From: Stutzerimonas sp. S1
Lineage (GTDB): Bacteria; Pseudomonadota; Gammaproteobacteria; Pseudomonadales; Pseudomonadaceae
Direction: 5' to 3'
Length of the DNA: 64,000 nucleotides
NCBI RefSeq assembly: GCF_025966695.1
Contig: NZ_JAOEIY010000001.1
Span: 754,474-818,473, forward strand
Shown here: one piece after another, positions 1 to 8,245 of the stretch
Position numbering within the stretch: the first letter of the stretch is position 1
Layout of the letters: each line of letters begins with the position of its first letter
Program-made: the position numbers and the translations under genes
Notes under the pieces: model-generated
The model's database searches: none
What the model was told of the DNA's origin: nothing
Seen by the model: only the letters and a program-made list of their open reading frames with translations

Positions 1-420
1 CTCCGGCGCGACGATCGGCTGCCAGCCGCGGTCGGCGTACATCTTCAGCACGCGCTTGAGGATATTGCGCGGCGACAGTTCGATGGGGTTGCCCATCTTG
101 TCGTAGGTGTCGTGAATCACCTGGGCGGTGGGCTCGATGGCCCAGGGCACGAGGAATACCGCGTTCGGATCGGGCCGACAGAACATGTCGATATCCGCCG
201 GATCGAGCAGCTCGTAGTAGACCTCGTCCTCGACGTAATCGCCGGTGACGGTCTGCAGCAGCACGCTCTCGGGCAGGCGCATGCCCTTCTCATCGAGGAA
301 CTTGTTGGTCGGTGAAATCTTGCCGCGGGCGATGCCCGTCAGATCGCTGATCAGGCATTCCACTTCAGTGATCTTGCGTTCTTTCAGCCAGCCGGTGAGC
401 TGGTCGAGCTTGGTAGCCAT
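1..420 (-). CDS. spuB: gamma-glutamylpolyamine synthetase (glutamine synthetase family), N-terminal part
   Basis: Only the first 140 codons are in the window; the gene runs off the left edge. The protein opens MATKLDQLTGWLKERK and has the glutamine-synthetase beta-grasp signature (ISDLTGIARGK), then DPADIDMFCRPDP and VPWAIEPTAQV. This family ligates glutamate to putrescine or related amines with ATP, the first step of the gamma-glutamylation route. It lies 37 bp downstream of the spuA-like amidotransferase on the same strand and faces away from a second paralogue at 1456, the arrangement I recall for P. aeruginosa spuI / spuAB. The start ATG at 420 is clear. The exact amine substrate cannot be read from the sequence. 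Confidence 0.85.
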   Translation of the reverse strand, partial: MATKLDQLTGWLKERKITEVECLISDLTGIARGKISPTNKFLDEKGMRLPESVLLQTVTGDYVEDEVYYELLDPADIDMFCRPDPNAVFLVPWAIEPTAQVIHDTYDKMGNPIELSPRNILKRVLKMYADRGWQPIVAPE

Positions 421-457
421 GATGACCTCAGGTTGCTGGTATGAGCGCTGCGTCCGA

Positions 458-1204
458 TCAGCGCTGTCTCGCGCGCTCCTGGCAGGCTTCGGCGAAGCCG
501 TGGAACAGCGCCAGGTAATGCGGGTGTTCATGCACCTTCCATTCCGGATGCCACTGCACGCCGAGGGCGAAGGTGCGGGCCTCGACCACGGAGAACGCCT
601 CGATCAGCCCGTCCGGCGCCAATGCCTCGATGCGCAGGCCGTGGCCCAGGCGCTCGACGCCCTGCCCGTGTACCGAGTTGACGCGAACCAATGCGGGCAG
701 GCCGAGACTTTCCAGCAGCCCGCCAGGCTGTACGTGGAGGTCATGGCTGAGGCCGTACTGCAGCTCCAGCGGCGCCTCGGGGTCCTCGCGATGATCCTGA
801 TACGGCGCCACCTCATGCACTTTCTGGTGCAGGCTGCCGCCGAAGGCCACGTTCATTTCCTGAAAGCCGCGGCAGATGCCGAATACCGGAATTCCGGCAT
901 GCACCGCGGCACGGATCAGCGGCAGGGTCAGGCGGTCGCGCGAGGGGTCATGGTGGGTGCCGACCGCGCTCGCCGGGCCGCCATAATGAAACGGCTCGAC
1001 GTTCGACGGCGAACCGGTGAACAGCAGGCCGTCCAGGCTCTCTAATAACGTGCTCTGGTCGATCAGCTCGTCCAGCGCCGGGATGACCAGCGGCACGCCG
1101 GCGATTGCCGCGGCACGCAGGTATTTATCGCCGGCGATGTGGAAGCTGTGCTGGCCGATCTGGCGGGTGCAGGCGGAAACGCCAATCAATGGCTTGCGCG
1201 GCAT
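458..1204 (-). CDS. spuA: class I glutamine amidotransferase, gamma-glutamyl-GABA hydrolase (PuuD/SpuA family)
   Basis: A 248-aa peptidase C26 protein. It would hydrolyse the gamma-glutamyl bond of gamma-glutamyl-GABA, releasing GABA and glutamate in the last step of the gamma-glutamylated putrescine route. The nucleophile cysteine lies in PVFGICRGFQEMNVAFGG (GxCRG) and the catalytic His/Glu in GVQWHPEW near the C-terminus. I chose the ATG at 1204 (MPRKPLIGVSACT) because the family begins just there. A longer open frame up to 1342 encodes an unrelated arginine-rich leader. The gene precedes the partial spuB-like synthetase and is probably cotranscribed with it. Its upstream region contains an AT-rich TTGTTC motif shared with the puuC/aminotransferase promoter. 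Confidence 0.88.
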   Translation of the reverse strand: MPRKPLIGVSACTRQIGQHSFHIAGDKYLRAAAIAGVPLVIPALDELIDQSTLLESLDGLLFTGSPSNVEPFHYGGPASAVGTHHDPSRDRLTLPLIRAAVHAGIPVFGICRGFQEMNVAFGGSLHQKVHEVAPYQDHREDPEAPLELQYGLSHDLHVQPGGLLESLGLPALVRVNSVHGQGVERLGHGLRIEALAPDGLIEAFSVVEARTFALGVQWHPEWKVHEHPHYLALFHGFAEACQERARQR

Positions 1205-1246
1205 GGAATACTCGTCTTCCGGTTCAAGGCTTACCGGAGAGTAGTC

Positions 1247-1277
1247 TTGTTCATTTTTATAGACAATAGCCGAACAA
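1247..1277. promoter_or_regulatory. TTGTTC...GAACAA inverted motif in the spuA/spuI divergent region
   Basis: TTGTTC at 1247-1252 and GAACAA at 1272-1277 form a 6-bp inverted pair 43 bp upstream of the spuA start. The stretch beginning TTGTTCATTTTTATAGACAA closely resembles TTGTTCGTTTTATTAAACAT at 17774-17793, upstream of the aminotransferase. Shared motifs at two polyamine loci suggest one regulator, for which a PauR/PuuR-type repressor is the natural candidate. This is inference from two or three sites only. Confidence 0.4.
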
Positions 1278-1455
1278 AGGCGCGCTCGACGTGCATTTCG
1301 TCCAGCGACCGGCGACGACAAAAATGCCCCGCAAATGCCCACAATGGGCCTTCATGGGGCGTCCGGCGTCGCTATTGACAGGCGTCAGGCTTTCCGATTG
1401 ACTCCTAGACAAGCAGTCTGATGATTGAAATTTTTAACAATTAAGGTGCTTCATC

Positions 1456-2832
1456 ATGCTTCCCCCGCCGCGTGCCGTTCAGCTCAACGAAGCGAACGCG
1501 TTTCTCAAGGAACACCCGGAGGTCCTCTACATCGACCTCCTCATTGCCGACATGAACGGGGTGGTGCGCGGCAAGCGGATCGAACGCGCCAGCCTGCACA
1601 AGGTGTACGAGAAAGGCATCAACCTCCCCGCCTCGCTGTTCGCCCTCGACATCAACGGCATCACCGTGGAGAGCTCCGGTCTGGGCATGGATATCGGTGA
1701 TTCGGACCGCACCTGCTTCCCGATTCCCAACACGCTCAGCCGCGAACCCTGGCAGCGCCGCCCCACCGCACAGCTGCTGATGACCATGCACGAGCGCGAC
1801 GGCACGCCGTTTTTCGCCGACCCACGGGAAGTGCTGCGCCAAGTGGTGAGCAAGTTCGACGCGATGGGCCTGACCATCTGCGCCGCCTTCGAGCTGGAGT
1901 TCTACCTGATCGACCAGGAGAACGTGAACGGCCGGCCGCAGCCGCCGCGCTCGCCGATTTCCGGCAAGCGCCCGCAGTCGACCCAGGTTTACCTGATCGA
2001 CGATCTCGACGAATACGTCGACTGTCTGCAGGACATCCTCGAGGGGGCCAAGGAGCAGGGCATCCCGGCCGACGCCATCGTCAAGGAAAGTGCCCCGGCG
2101 CAGTTCGAGGTCAACCTGCATCACGTCGCCGACCCGATCAAGGCCTGCGACTACGCGGTGCTGCTCAAGCGGCTGATCAAGAACATCGCCTACGATCACG
2201 AGATGGACACCACCTTCATGGCCAAGCCCTATCCGGGCCAGGCCGGCAACGGACTGCACGTGCATATCTCGCTGCTCGACAAGGACGGCAACAATATCTT
2301 CGCCACCGATAACCCGCTGGAAAGCCAGGCCCTGCGTCACGCCATCGGCGGCGTGCAGGAGACCATGGCGGCATCGATGGCCTTCCTCTGCCCCAACGTC
2401 AACTCCTACCGCCGCTTCGGTGCCCAGTTCTACGTGCCCAACGCGCCCTGCTGGGGCATGGACAACCGCACCGTGGCGCTGCGCGTACCGACCGACAGCC
2501 CGGATGCCGTGCGCATCGAGCACCGTGTCGCCGGCGCCGACGCCAACCCCTACCTGCTGCTGGCGGCGGTACTGGCGGGCATCCACCACGGCCTGACCAA
2601 CCGCATCGAGCCGGATGCACCGATCGAGGGCAATTCCTACGAGCAGGTCGAGCAGAGCCTGCCGACCAACCTGCGCGATGCCCTGCGCCAGCTGGACGAC
2701 AGCGAGATCATGGCGCGCTACATCAGCCCGGACTACATCGACATCTTCGTCGCCTGCAAGGAAAGCGAGCTGGCCGAGTTCGAGCATTCGATCTCCGACC
2801 TCGAGTACAACTGGTACCTGCACACGGTCTGA
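1456..2832 (+). CDS. spuI: gamma-glutamylpolyamine synthetase (glutamine synthetase family)
   Basis: A complete 458-aa glutamine-synthetase-fold ligase, the usual length for SpuI/PauA/PuuA proteins. It would form gamma-glutamyl-putrescine, -cadaverine or related amides using ATP and glutamate. Visible signatures are an N-terminal LIADMNGVVRGKRI, the metal-binding FELEFYLID, the ATP-loop region KPYPGQAGNGLHVHISLLD, and RIEHRVAGADANPYL near the C-terminus. It is transcribed away from spuA, with agmatine genes aguB and aguA following on the same strand. The start ATG at 1456 follows an AAGG 10 bp upstream. Paralogues differ in amine preference, so the substrate is uncertain. Confidence 0.87.
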   Translation: MLPPPRAVQLNEANAFLKEHPEVLYIDLLIADMNGVVRGKRIERASLHKVYEKGINLPASLFALDINGITVESSGLGMDIGDSDRTCFPIPNTLSREPWQRRPTAQLLMTMHERDGTPFFADPREVLRQVVSKFDAMGLTICAAFELEFYLIDQENVNGRPQPPRSPISGKRPQSTQVYLIDDLDEYVDCLQDILEGAKEQGIPADAIVKESAPAQFEVNLHHVADPIKACDYAVLLKRLIKNIAYDHEMDTTFMAKPYPGQAGNGLHVHISLLDKDGNNIFATDNPLESQALRHAIGGVQETMAASMAFLCPNVNSYRRFGAQFYVPNAPCWGMDNRTVALRVPTDSPDAVRIEHRVAGADANPYLLLAAVLAGIHHGLTNRIEPDAPIEGNSYEQVEQSLPTNLRDALRQLDDSEIMARYISPDYIDIFVACKESELAEFEHSISDLEYNWYLHTV

Positions 2833-2958
2833 TCCGCTGACCGCCGCCCAGCACGCTGCCGGCGGCGTAGCGGCGCGCGCGGCCCTGCCTGGCGCCGAAC
2901 AATCTCGCCTAGAATCACTCCATTCCTGACCGACCCTTCATTTTCCGCGAGGTCCCTC

Positions 2959-3840
2959 ATGTCCCGTACCGTCACCGTCGCCGCCACCCAGATGGCCTGT
3001 TCCTGGGATCGCCAGGCGAACATCGCCAATGCCGAGCGGCTGGTGCGCGATGCTGCCGCCAAGGGCGCACAGATCATCCTCATCCAGGAACTGTTCGAGA
3101 CCCCCTATTTCTGCCAGAAGCCCAACCCCGAATACCTGCAGCTGGCCACCTCGGTCGAGGACAATCCGGCGATCCGGCATTTCCAGAAAGTCGCCGCCGA
3201 GCTCAAGGTGGTACTGCCGATCAGCTTCTTCGAACTGGCCGGGCGCGCGCGCTTCAACTCCATCGCCATCATCGACGCCGACGGCACGCTGCTCGGCGTC
3301 TACCGCAAGAGCCACATCCCGGATGGCCCCGGCTACCACGAGAAGTACTACTTCAACCCCGGCGACAGCGGCTTCAAGGTCTGGCAGACCCGCTATGCGC
3401 GCATCGGCGTGGCGATCTGCTGGGACCAGTGGTTCCCCGAGACCGCCCGCAGCATGGCGCTGATGGGCGCCGAACTGCTGTTCTACCCGACCGCCATCGG
3501 CAGCGAACCGCACGACCCGAACATCACCTCGCGCGACCACTGGCAGCGCGTGCAGCAGGGCCATGCCGGCGCCAACCTGATGCCGCTGATCGCCAGCAAC
3601 CGCATCGGCCGCGAAGAGCAGGACGGCTACGACATCACCTTCTACGGCTCGTCGTTCATCGCCGACCAGTTCGGTGCCAAGGTCGAGGAAATGGACGAAA
3701 CCAGCGAGGGCGTGCTGGTGCACCAGTTCGATCTCGATCAGCTGGAGCACATCCGCAGCGCCTGGGGCGTGTTCCGCGACCGCCGGCCGAACCTCTATGG
3801 CCCGATCCGCACCCTCGACGGCCAGACGCCGTCTGAATGA
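2959..3840 (+). CDS. aguB: N-carbamoylputrescine amidase
   Basis: A 293-aa carbon-nitrogen hydrolase. It converts N-carbamoylputrescine to putrescine, CO2 and ammonia, the second step of agmatine degradation. The nitrilase Glu-Lys-Cys triad is visible: E in LIQELFETPYF, K in VYRKSHIPDGPGY, and C in GVAICWDQWFPE. The sequence is very like plant and Pseudomonas AguB over its whole length. A GAGG lies just before the ATG at 2959. The gene sits between spuI and aguA, so putrescine made here feeds straight into the gamma-glutamylation enzymes encoded alongside. Confidence 0.93.
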   Translation: MSRTVTVAATQMACSWDRQANIANAERLVRDAAAKGAQIILIQELFETPYFCQKPNPEYLQLATSVEDNPAIRHFQKVAAELKVVLPISFFELAGRARFNSIAIIDADGTLLGVYRKSHIPDGPGYHEKYYFNPGDSGFKVWQTRYARIGVAICWDQWFPETARSMALMGAELLFYPTAIGSEPHDPNITSRDHWQRVQQGHAGANLMPLIASNRIGREEQDGYDITFYGSSFIADQFGAKVEEMDETSEGVLVHQFDLDQLEHIRSAWGVFRDRRPNLYGPIRTLDGQTPSE

Positions 3841-3841
3841 A

Positions 3842-3921
3842 CGTAGGGTGGAAAACGGCCAACGGCCTTTTCCACCGGTTGCACCCTCGGTGGAAAACGC
3901 TGCGCGGTTTTCCACCCTACG
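3842..3921. repeat. REP-like palindromic repeat (GTAGGGTGGAAAA type)
   Basis: The aguB-aguA gap is filled by an 80-bp element bounded by CGTAGGGTGGAAAAC at the left and GTTTTCCACCCTACG at the right, with an internal TTTTCCACCGG / CGGTGGAAAA pair. It can form a long hairpin. Similar elements occur at 51253-51364 and 53097-53170, with a relative at 23952-24230. Confidence 0.85.
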
Positions 3922-3933
3922 AGAGATACCGCG

Positions 3934-5034
3934 ATGACCACCCTCACCTCCACGCCCCACCAAGACGGCTTCCACATGCCCGCCGAATGGGCACCACACA
4001 GCCAGACCTGGATGGTCTGGCCAGAGCGCCCGGACAACTGGCGCAACGAGGCCGGCCCGGCGCAGGCCGCCTTCACCGCCGTGGCCAAGGCCATCGCGCG
4101 TTTCGAGCCGGTGACTGTGTGCGCCTCGGCCGCGCAATACCTGGCCGCCCGCGAGCAACTCGACGATCCGCGCATCCGCGTGGTGGAAATCAGCAACGAC
4201 GACGCCTGGGTGCGCGACACCGGGCCGACCTTCGTCATCGACGGCAAGGGCGGCCTGCGCGGCGTCGACTGGAGCTTCAACGCCTGGGGCGGCGAGGATG
4301 GCGGGCTGTATGCTGACTGGCAGCGCGATGACGAGGTGGCACGCAAGATCCTCGAGATCGAGCGCTGCGACCGTTACCGCACTGAAGGTTTCGTGCTCGA
4401 AGGCGGCTCGATCCACGTCGATGGCGAAGGCACGCTGATCACCACCGAGGAATGCCTGCTCAACCGCAACCGCAACCCGCAGCTGACGCGCGAGGAGATC
4501 GAGGCAGTGCTCGCCGAGCACCTGGCCATCGACAGGGTGATCTGGCTGCCGTGGGGCCTGTACAACGACGAGACCGACGGCCACGTCGATAACTTCTGCT
4601 GCTTCGTGCGGCCCGGCGAGGTATTGCTGGCCTGGACCGACGATGTCAACGACCCCAACTTCGAGCGCTGCCAGCAGGCGCTGCGCTGCCTCGACCAGGC
4701 GCGCGATGCCCGTGGCCGTGCGCTCAAGGTGCACAAGATGCCGATTCCCGGCCCGCTGTATGCGACCGAGGAAGAATGCGCTGGCGTGCAGCCGGCGGAA
4801 GGCAGCCAGACACGTGCCGCAACGATCCGGCTGGCCGGCAGCTACGTGAACTTCCTCATCGTCAACGGCGGCATCGTCGCGCCCAGCTTCGACGACCCGC
4901 ACGACAGCGAAGCCGAAGCCATCCTGCGTCGACTGTTCCCCGAGCGCGAAGTGGTGATGGTGCCGGGCCGGGAAATCCTGCTGGGTGGCGGCAATATCCA
5001 CTGCATCACCCAACAGCAACCGCTGCCGCGCTAA
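3934..5034 (+). CDS. aguA: agmatine deiminase
   Basis: A 366-aa peptidyl-arginine-deiminase-family enzyme converting agmatine to N-carbamoylputrescine plus ammonia. The signature [10 protein letters not shown], the substrate and active-site region [17 protein letters not shown], and the C-terminal catalytic cysteine segment [16 protein letters not shown] are all present. Length matches the family. The start at [19 protein letters not shown] follows GAGAG. It forms a pair with aguB, separated only by a palindromic repeat. The aguR regulator that accompanies these genes in P. aeruginosa is not seen here. Confidence 0.93.
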   Translation: MTTLTSTPHQDGFHMPAEWAPHSQTWMVWPERPDNWRNEAGPAQAAFTAVAKAIARFEPVTVCASAAQYLAAREQLDDPRIRVVEISNDDAWVRDTGPTFVIDGKGGLRGVDWSFNAWGGEDGGLYADWQRDDEVARKILEIERCDRYRTEGFVLEGGSIHVDGEGTLITTEECLLNRNRNPQLTREEIEAVLAEHLAIDRVIWLPWGLYNDETDGHVDNFCCFVRPGEVLLAWTDDVNDPNFERCQQALRCLDQARDARGRALKVHKMPIPGPLYATEEECAGVQPAEGSQTRAATIRLAGSYVNFLIVNGGIVAPSFDDPHDSEAEAILRRLFPEREVVMVPGREILLGGGNIHCITQQQPLPR

Positions 5035-5092
5035 AGGCGTCACGGGCACAATCCGGGCGCCGACCCGAAAGAGCGCGTCAGAAGGAGGCCGA

Positions 5093-5533
5093 ATGGACTT
5101 CCTGATCAATCTCGATGTAGACGATCTGGAGCAGGCCGTCGACTTCTACGGTTCGGTGTTCGGCCTGCGGGTCGGGCGCCGCCTTGCCGGTTTCGCCGTC
5201 GAGATGCTCGGCGGTCCCGCCCCGCTCTATCTGCTGCACAAGCCGGCCGGCACGCCCATCTCACCGGCGGGCAGTCAGCGGCGCCATTACCAGCGACACT
5301 GGACGCCGGTCCATCTGGATTTCGTCGTGGAGGACATCGAGTTCGCCGTGGACAAGGCGCTGCTGCATGGCGCACGCCTCGAACAGCCGATCACCACTCA
5401 GGTCTGGGGCAAGCTGGCGTTGATGGCCGACCCCTTCGGTCACGGTTTCTGCCTGGTGCAGTTCCTTGGCCGGGGTTATGACGAACTGGCGACCCAGACT
5501 GCCGAGGCGGTCGAGCCGGGGCGGTGCCATTGA
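5093..5533 (+). CDS. VOC/glyoxalase-superfamily protein
   Basis: A 146-aa protein with the paired beta-alpha-beta pattern of vicinal-oxygen-chelate proteins. It starts MDFLINLDVDDLEQAVDFYG and has VHLDFVVEDIEFAVDKAL and ADPFGHGFCLVQF in the second module. A strong ribosome site (AAGGAGG) lies 7 bp before the ATG at 5093, which rejects the longer frame opening at 4985. It follows aguA by 58 bp and may be cotranscribed. The reaction is unknown; VOC proteins range from lyases to resistance proteins, and candidate metal ligands (His, Glu) are present but not diagnostic. Confidence 0.75.
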   Translation: MDFLINLDVDDLEQAVDFYGSVFGLRVGRRLAGFAVEMLGGPAPLYLLHKPAGTPISPAGSQRRHYQRHWTPVHLDFVVEDIEFAVDKALLHGARLEQPITTQVWGKLALMADPFGHGFCLVQFLGRGYDELATQTAEAVEPGRCH

Positions 5534-5545
5534 TCGCTGGCCGCC

Positions 5546-6562
5546 TCAGCCAACGATCACCTGGTTCTTGCCCAGTCGCTTGGCCTGGTACATCGCGGCA
5601 TCCGCGCGGGCGAACACCGACGTCAGCTCGCTATCCTCGGCCTTCAGATAGGTCAGGCCGAAACTGGCGGTGACGCTGAAGCGTTGCCCGTTGGGCAGGC
5701 TGAACGACAGACGCTGGATCTCGCGCTGCAGACGTTCGGCGATTTGCTCGGCCAGATCCGGCTGGCAGCCCGGCAGCACTGCCGCGAATTCCTCGCCGCC
5801 GATGCGGCCGAAGACGTCACCACGCCGCAGCACCGAAGCACCGCACTGGGCGACGCGCTGCAGAACCTGGTCGCCGGTCTGATGGCCGTGCGTGTCATTG
5901 ATCCGCTTGAAGTCATCGATGTCCAGCAGCAGGAACGCCAGCGGCGCGGCGAACTGCTGGGCGTGCTCGAATTCGCGCTGGGCGCAGTCGAAGAAGTGCC
6001 GACGGTTGCTGCTCTGGGTCAGCACATCGGTGGTGGCCAGACGCTGCAGTTCGCCTTCGAGTTGCTTCTTCTCGGTGATGTCCTCGGCGATGCCGACGAT
6101 GATCGGCCCCTGGCCGTTCTCGGCGCGCCGGCCGAGGAAGCACTTGTCGCTCAGCCAGCGCAGCTGGCCGTCACCCCGGATGATGCGGTACTCGCGGGTT
6201 TCCACGGCGCCCTCGTCGAGCACCTCGAGCATGCTTTTCTGCGCGTACTCCAGATCGTCCGGATAGATGCTGTTGCGCCACTCGGCGTAGTCGGCGAGCA
6301 GCAGCGCCGCCGAACGACCGAAGATCGACTCGTAGGCAGGGCTCACGTAGACCATCCGCTGTGCCTGCCAGTCGAAGGCCCAGAGCACCGCGTTGACGCC
6401 ACCGAGCAGGGTATTGAAAAGTTGATCGCGCTCGCTCAGCCGCGCGACCTCGCCCCGCGCATGCATCAGCGCCAACAGCGTCTGCGCATCCACTCCCGGC
6501 AGCATCCCCATCCCCGTTTCACTTCGCTTGCTCGCCAACTGCATGACCGTCTTCCTGAGCAC
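5546..6562 (-). CDS. PAS-GGDEF diguanylate cyclase
   Basis: A 338-aa soluble protein. A PAS domain spans about residues 40-165 (ending GIAEDITEKKQLEGELQ) and a GGDEF domain follows from about 175 to the end (LATTDVLTQSSNRRHF, then GRIGGEEFAAVLPG). The GGEEF active site and an RRGD inhibitory-site motif five residues before it are intact, so it should make c-di-GMP and be product-inhibited. No transmembrane segments are seen. Its 3-prime end converges on the VOC gene. The first ATG at 6562 is used; ATGs at codons 7, 18 and 20 are alternatives. Confidence 0.85.
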   Translation of the reverse strand: MLRKTVMQLASKRSETGMGMLPGVDAQTLLALMHARGEVARLSERDQLFNTLLGGVNAVLWAFDWQAQRMVYVSPAYESIFGRSAALLLADYAEWRNSIYPDDLEYAQKSMLEVLDEGAVETREYRIIRGDGQLRWLSDKCFLGRRAENGQGPIIVGIAEDITEKKQLEGELQRLATTDVLTQSSNRRHFFDCAQREFEHAQQFAAPLAFLLLDIDDFKRINDTHGHQTGDQVLQRVAQCGASVLRRGDVFGRIGGEEFAAVLPGCQPDLAEQIAERLQREIQRLSFSLPNGQRFSVTASFGLTYLKAEDSELTSVFARADAAMYQAKRLGKNQVIVG

Positions 6563-6675
6563 GCCATGGCGACATCTGCGCGACGGCCCTGCATGGATTA
6601 AGAATGCTGATCAGAGAGTTGGCGGCGAGCAAAGTTCCAAGGGCGGTACCAACGGTCGCATGCGCCGATCAAAGG

Positions 6676-7869
6676 TCAGGCCAGCGCCGCAGCCGGGCGC
6701 AACGAATAGGTCTTCAGCTGCTCGGCGAACTCGCGTAACGACTGGATGCCGCTCTGCTCGGCGTCGTGTACCCACTGCTTGATCGCCGCCAGCATGTCGT
6801 GGCCGTTGCTGCTGGTCTTGCTCCAGATCTGCTGCAGCGCCAGGCGCTTCTCGTAGATCACCCTGAGCGCCTGGCTCTGCTCCAGCACCAGCTGGATGCG
6901 CGCCTGCTGCTCGTCCTGCAGCAGACTCGGCTCGCGCGCGAGCAGACGTCTGGCTCGGCGGAACTGCCGGTGCAGCGAGACGTCGACGCGGCTCAGCTCC
7001 TGGCGCACCAGCGGCACGATCACCAGCTTGCGGTACTGCGCCATGATCTGGAACCGGTTGTTGAGGATCGCCATGGCGCTGTCCATGTCCAGCTGCTGCT
7101 TGCCCTCGACCCGATGGGCGATCGGCGCGGTGCGGTTGACCTTGGCCAGGCCGCACAGGCTGAACAGACGAATCCACGCCCAGCCCATGTCGAACTCCCA
7201 CTTGCGCACCGACAGCTTGGCCGAGTTGGGATAGGTGTGATGGTTGTTGTGCAGCTCCTCGCCACCGATGAGGATGCCCCAGGGCACGAGGTTGGTCGCC
7301 GCATCGCGGCATTCGAAGTTGCGATAGCCGACGGCGTGGCCGAGGCCGTTGACCACGCCGGCGGCCCAGAATGGGATCCAGATCATCTGCACCGCCCAGA
7401 CGCTCAGGCCGAGAACGCCGAACAACGCCAGGTCGAGCAGCAGCATCAACCCAATGCCGGCGTTGGGAAAACGTGAGTAGAGCTTGCGCTCGATCCAGTC
7501 GTCCGGGCAGTTCTTGCCGTAGATGCGCAGGGTCTCGGCGTTCTTCGCCTCGGCCATGTAGAGCTCGGCGCCCTTGCCCAGCACGGTAGCCAACCCCTTG
7601 TGCCGAGGGCTGTGCGGGTCGTCAGGGGTTTCGCACTTGGCGTGGTGCTTGCGATGGATGGCCGTCCACTCACGGGTGTTCATCGCCGTGGTCAGCCACA
7701 GCCAGAAGCGGAAGAAGTGCTTGAGCGCCGGATGCAGCTCCAGCGCGCGGTGCGCCGAATAGCGGTGCAGGTAGACGGTGACGCTGACGATGGTGACATG
7801 GGTCAGCAGGAGAACGGTCGCGACCAGCTGCCAGATCGACAGCTGCAGAAAGCCGGTATGCCAGGTCAT
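6676..7869 (-). CDS. desA: acyl-lipid/acyl-CoA delta-9 fatty acid desaturase
   Basis: A 397-aa membrane di-iron desaturase. Three histidine clusters are visible: HRYSAHRAL, HRKHHAKCETPDD and HNNHHTYPNSAK, set between hydrophobic segments. It would introduce a double bond into phospholipid acyl chains at the inner membrane. The start at 7869 (MTWHTGFLQLSIWQ) fits family members; a longer frame from 7941 adds an unrelated leader. A C-terminal extension of about 130 residues after the third His box is charged and helical. In P. aeruginosa desA lies close to aguBA, and that neighbourhood is kept here. Confidence 0.87.
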   Translation of the reverse strand: MTWHTGFLQLSIWQLVATVLLLTHVTIVSVTVYLHRYSAHRALELHPALKHFFRFWLWLTTAMNTREWTAIHRKHHAKCETPDDPHSPRHKGLATVLGKGAELYMAEAKNAETLRIYGKNCPDDWIERKLYSRFPNAGIGLMLLLDLALFGVLGLSVWAVQMIWIPFWAAGVVNGLGHAVGYRNFECRDAATNLVPWGILIGGEELHNNHHTYPNSAKLSVRKWEFDMGWAWIRLFSLCGLAKVNRTAPIAHRVEGKQQLDMDSAMAILNNRFQIMAQYRKLVIVPLVRQELSRVDVSLHRQFRRARRLLAREPSLLQDEQQARIQLVLEQSQALRVIYEKRLALQQIWSKTSSNGHDMLAAIKQWVHDAEQSGIQSLREFAEQLKTYSLRPAAALA

Positions 7870-8245
7870 GCGGGTGCCTCGCGGTGCAATGAAGACCACA
7901 GGCCCGCTCGCGGACCTGAAAGGCATTATCGCCCCCGACACCCTGAAAGCCAGCGCACCGAGGACCGGCCGTCGCCTGATGGCTGATTTTTATCCAGCCT
8001 TGCGCTGTGATTCGCCATGCCGTACCTGCCGGAGCAGCCAACCACTGCGACAAGCATCACAGATGGTCTACAATTCGCGCCGCGTGATATCACCAAGCCA
8101 TCATTCATTCTTTCCTGGAAGAACCGCCAGCGATGCAGCGCATGCCTGACCATATCTTCCCGTGCCGCTCCGCTTCGCCGTCGCCTACCAGGCCCGCCGC
8201 GATTCGTTCGCAGCAGCCCGCGCGGCGCTGGACCAGCCCGTGCGG
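7870..8245. other. intergenic region between desA and the histidine kinase
   Basis: A divergent promoter region of 376 bp. I see no convincing gene. The upstream in-frame extension of the kinase (8162-8245) begins with a plausible ATG but encodes an arginine/alanine-rich leader before a clear membrane anchor, so I exclude it. AT-richer stretches near 8040-8110 are the likely promoter area. Confidence 0.4.

Noticed and set aside
1441..2823. Long antisense open frame opposite spuI (460 codons)
   Set aside because: It mirrors spuI codon for codon, is rich in Val, Ala, Arg and His as expected from antisense of GC-rich genes, and has no recognisable domain.
2833..2958. An aguR-like regulator expected near aguB/aguA
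   Set aside because: The gap is only 126 bp, and no TetR-type gene occurs between spuI and aguB or after aguA.
2938..5109. 723-codon antisense frame opposite aguB and aguA
   Set aside because: Same shadow effect of high third-position GC; it spans two well-supported genes and the repeat between them.
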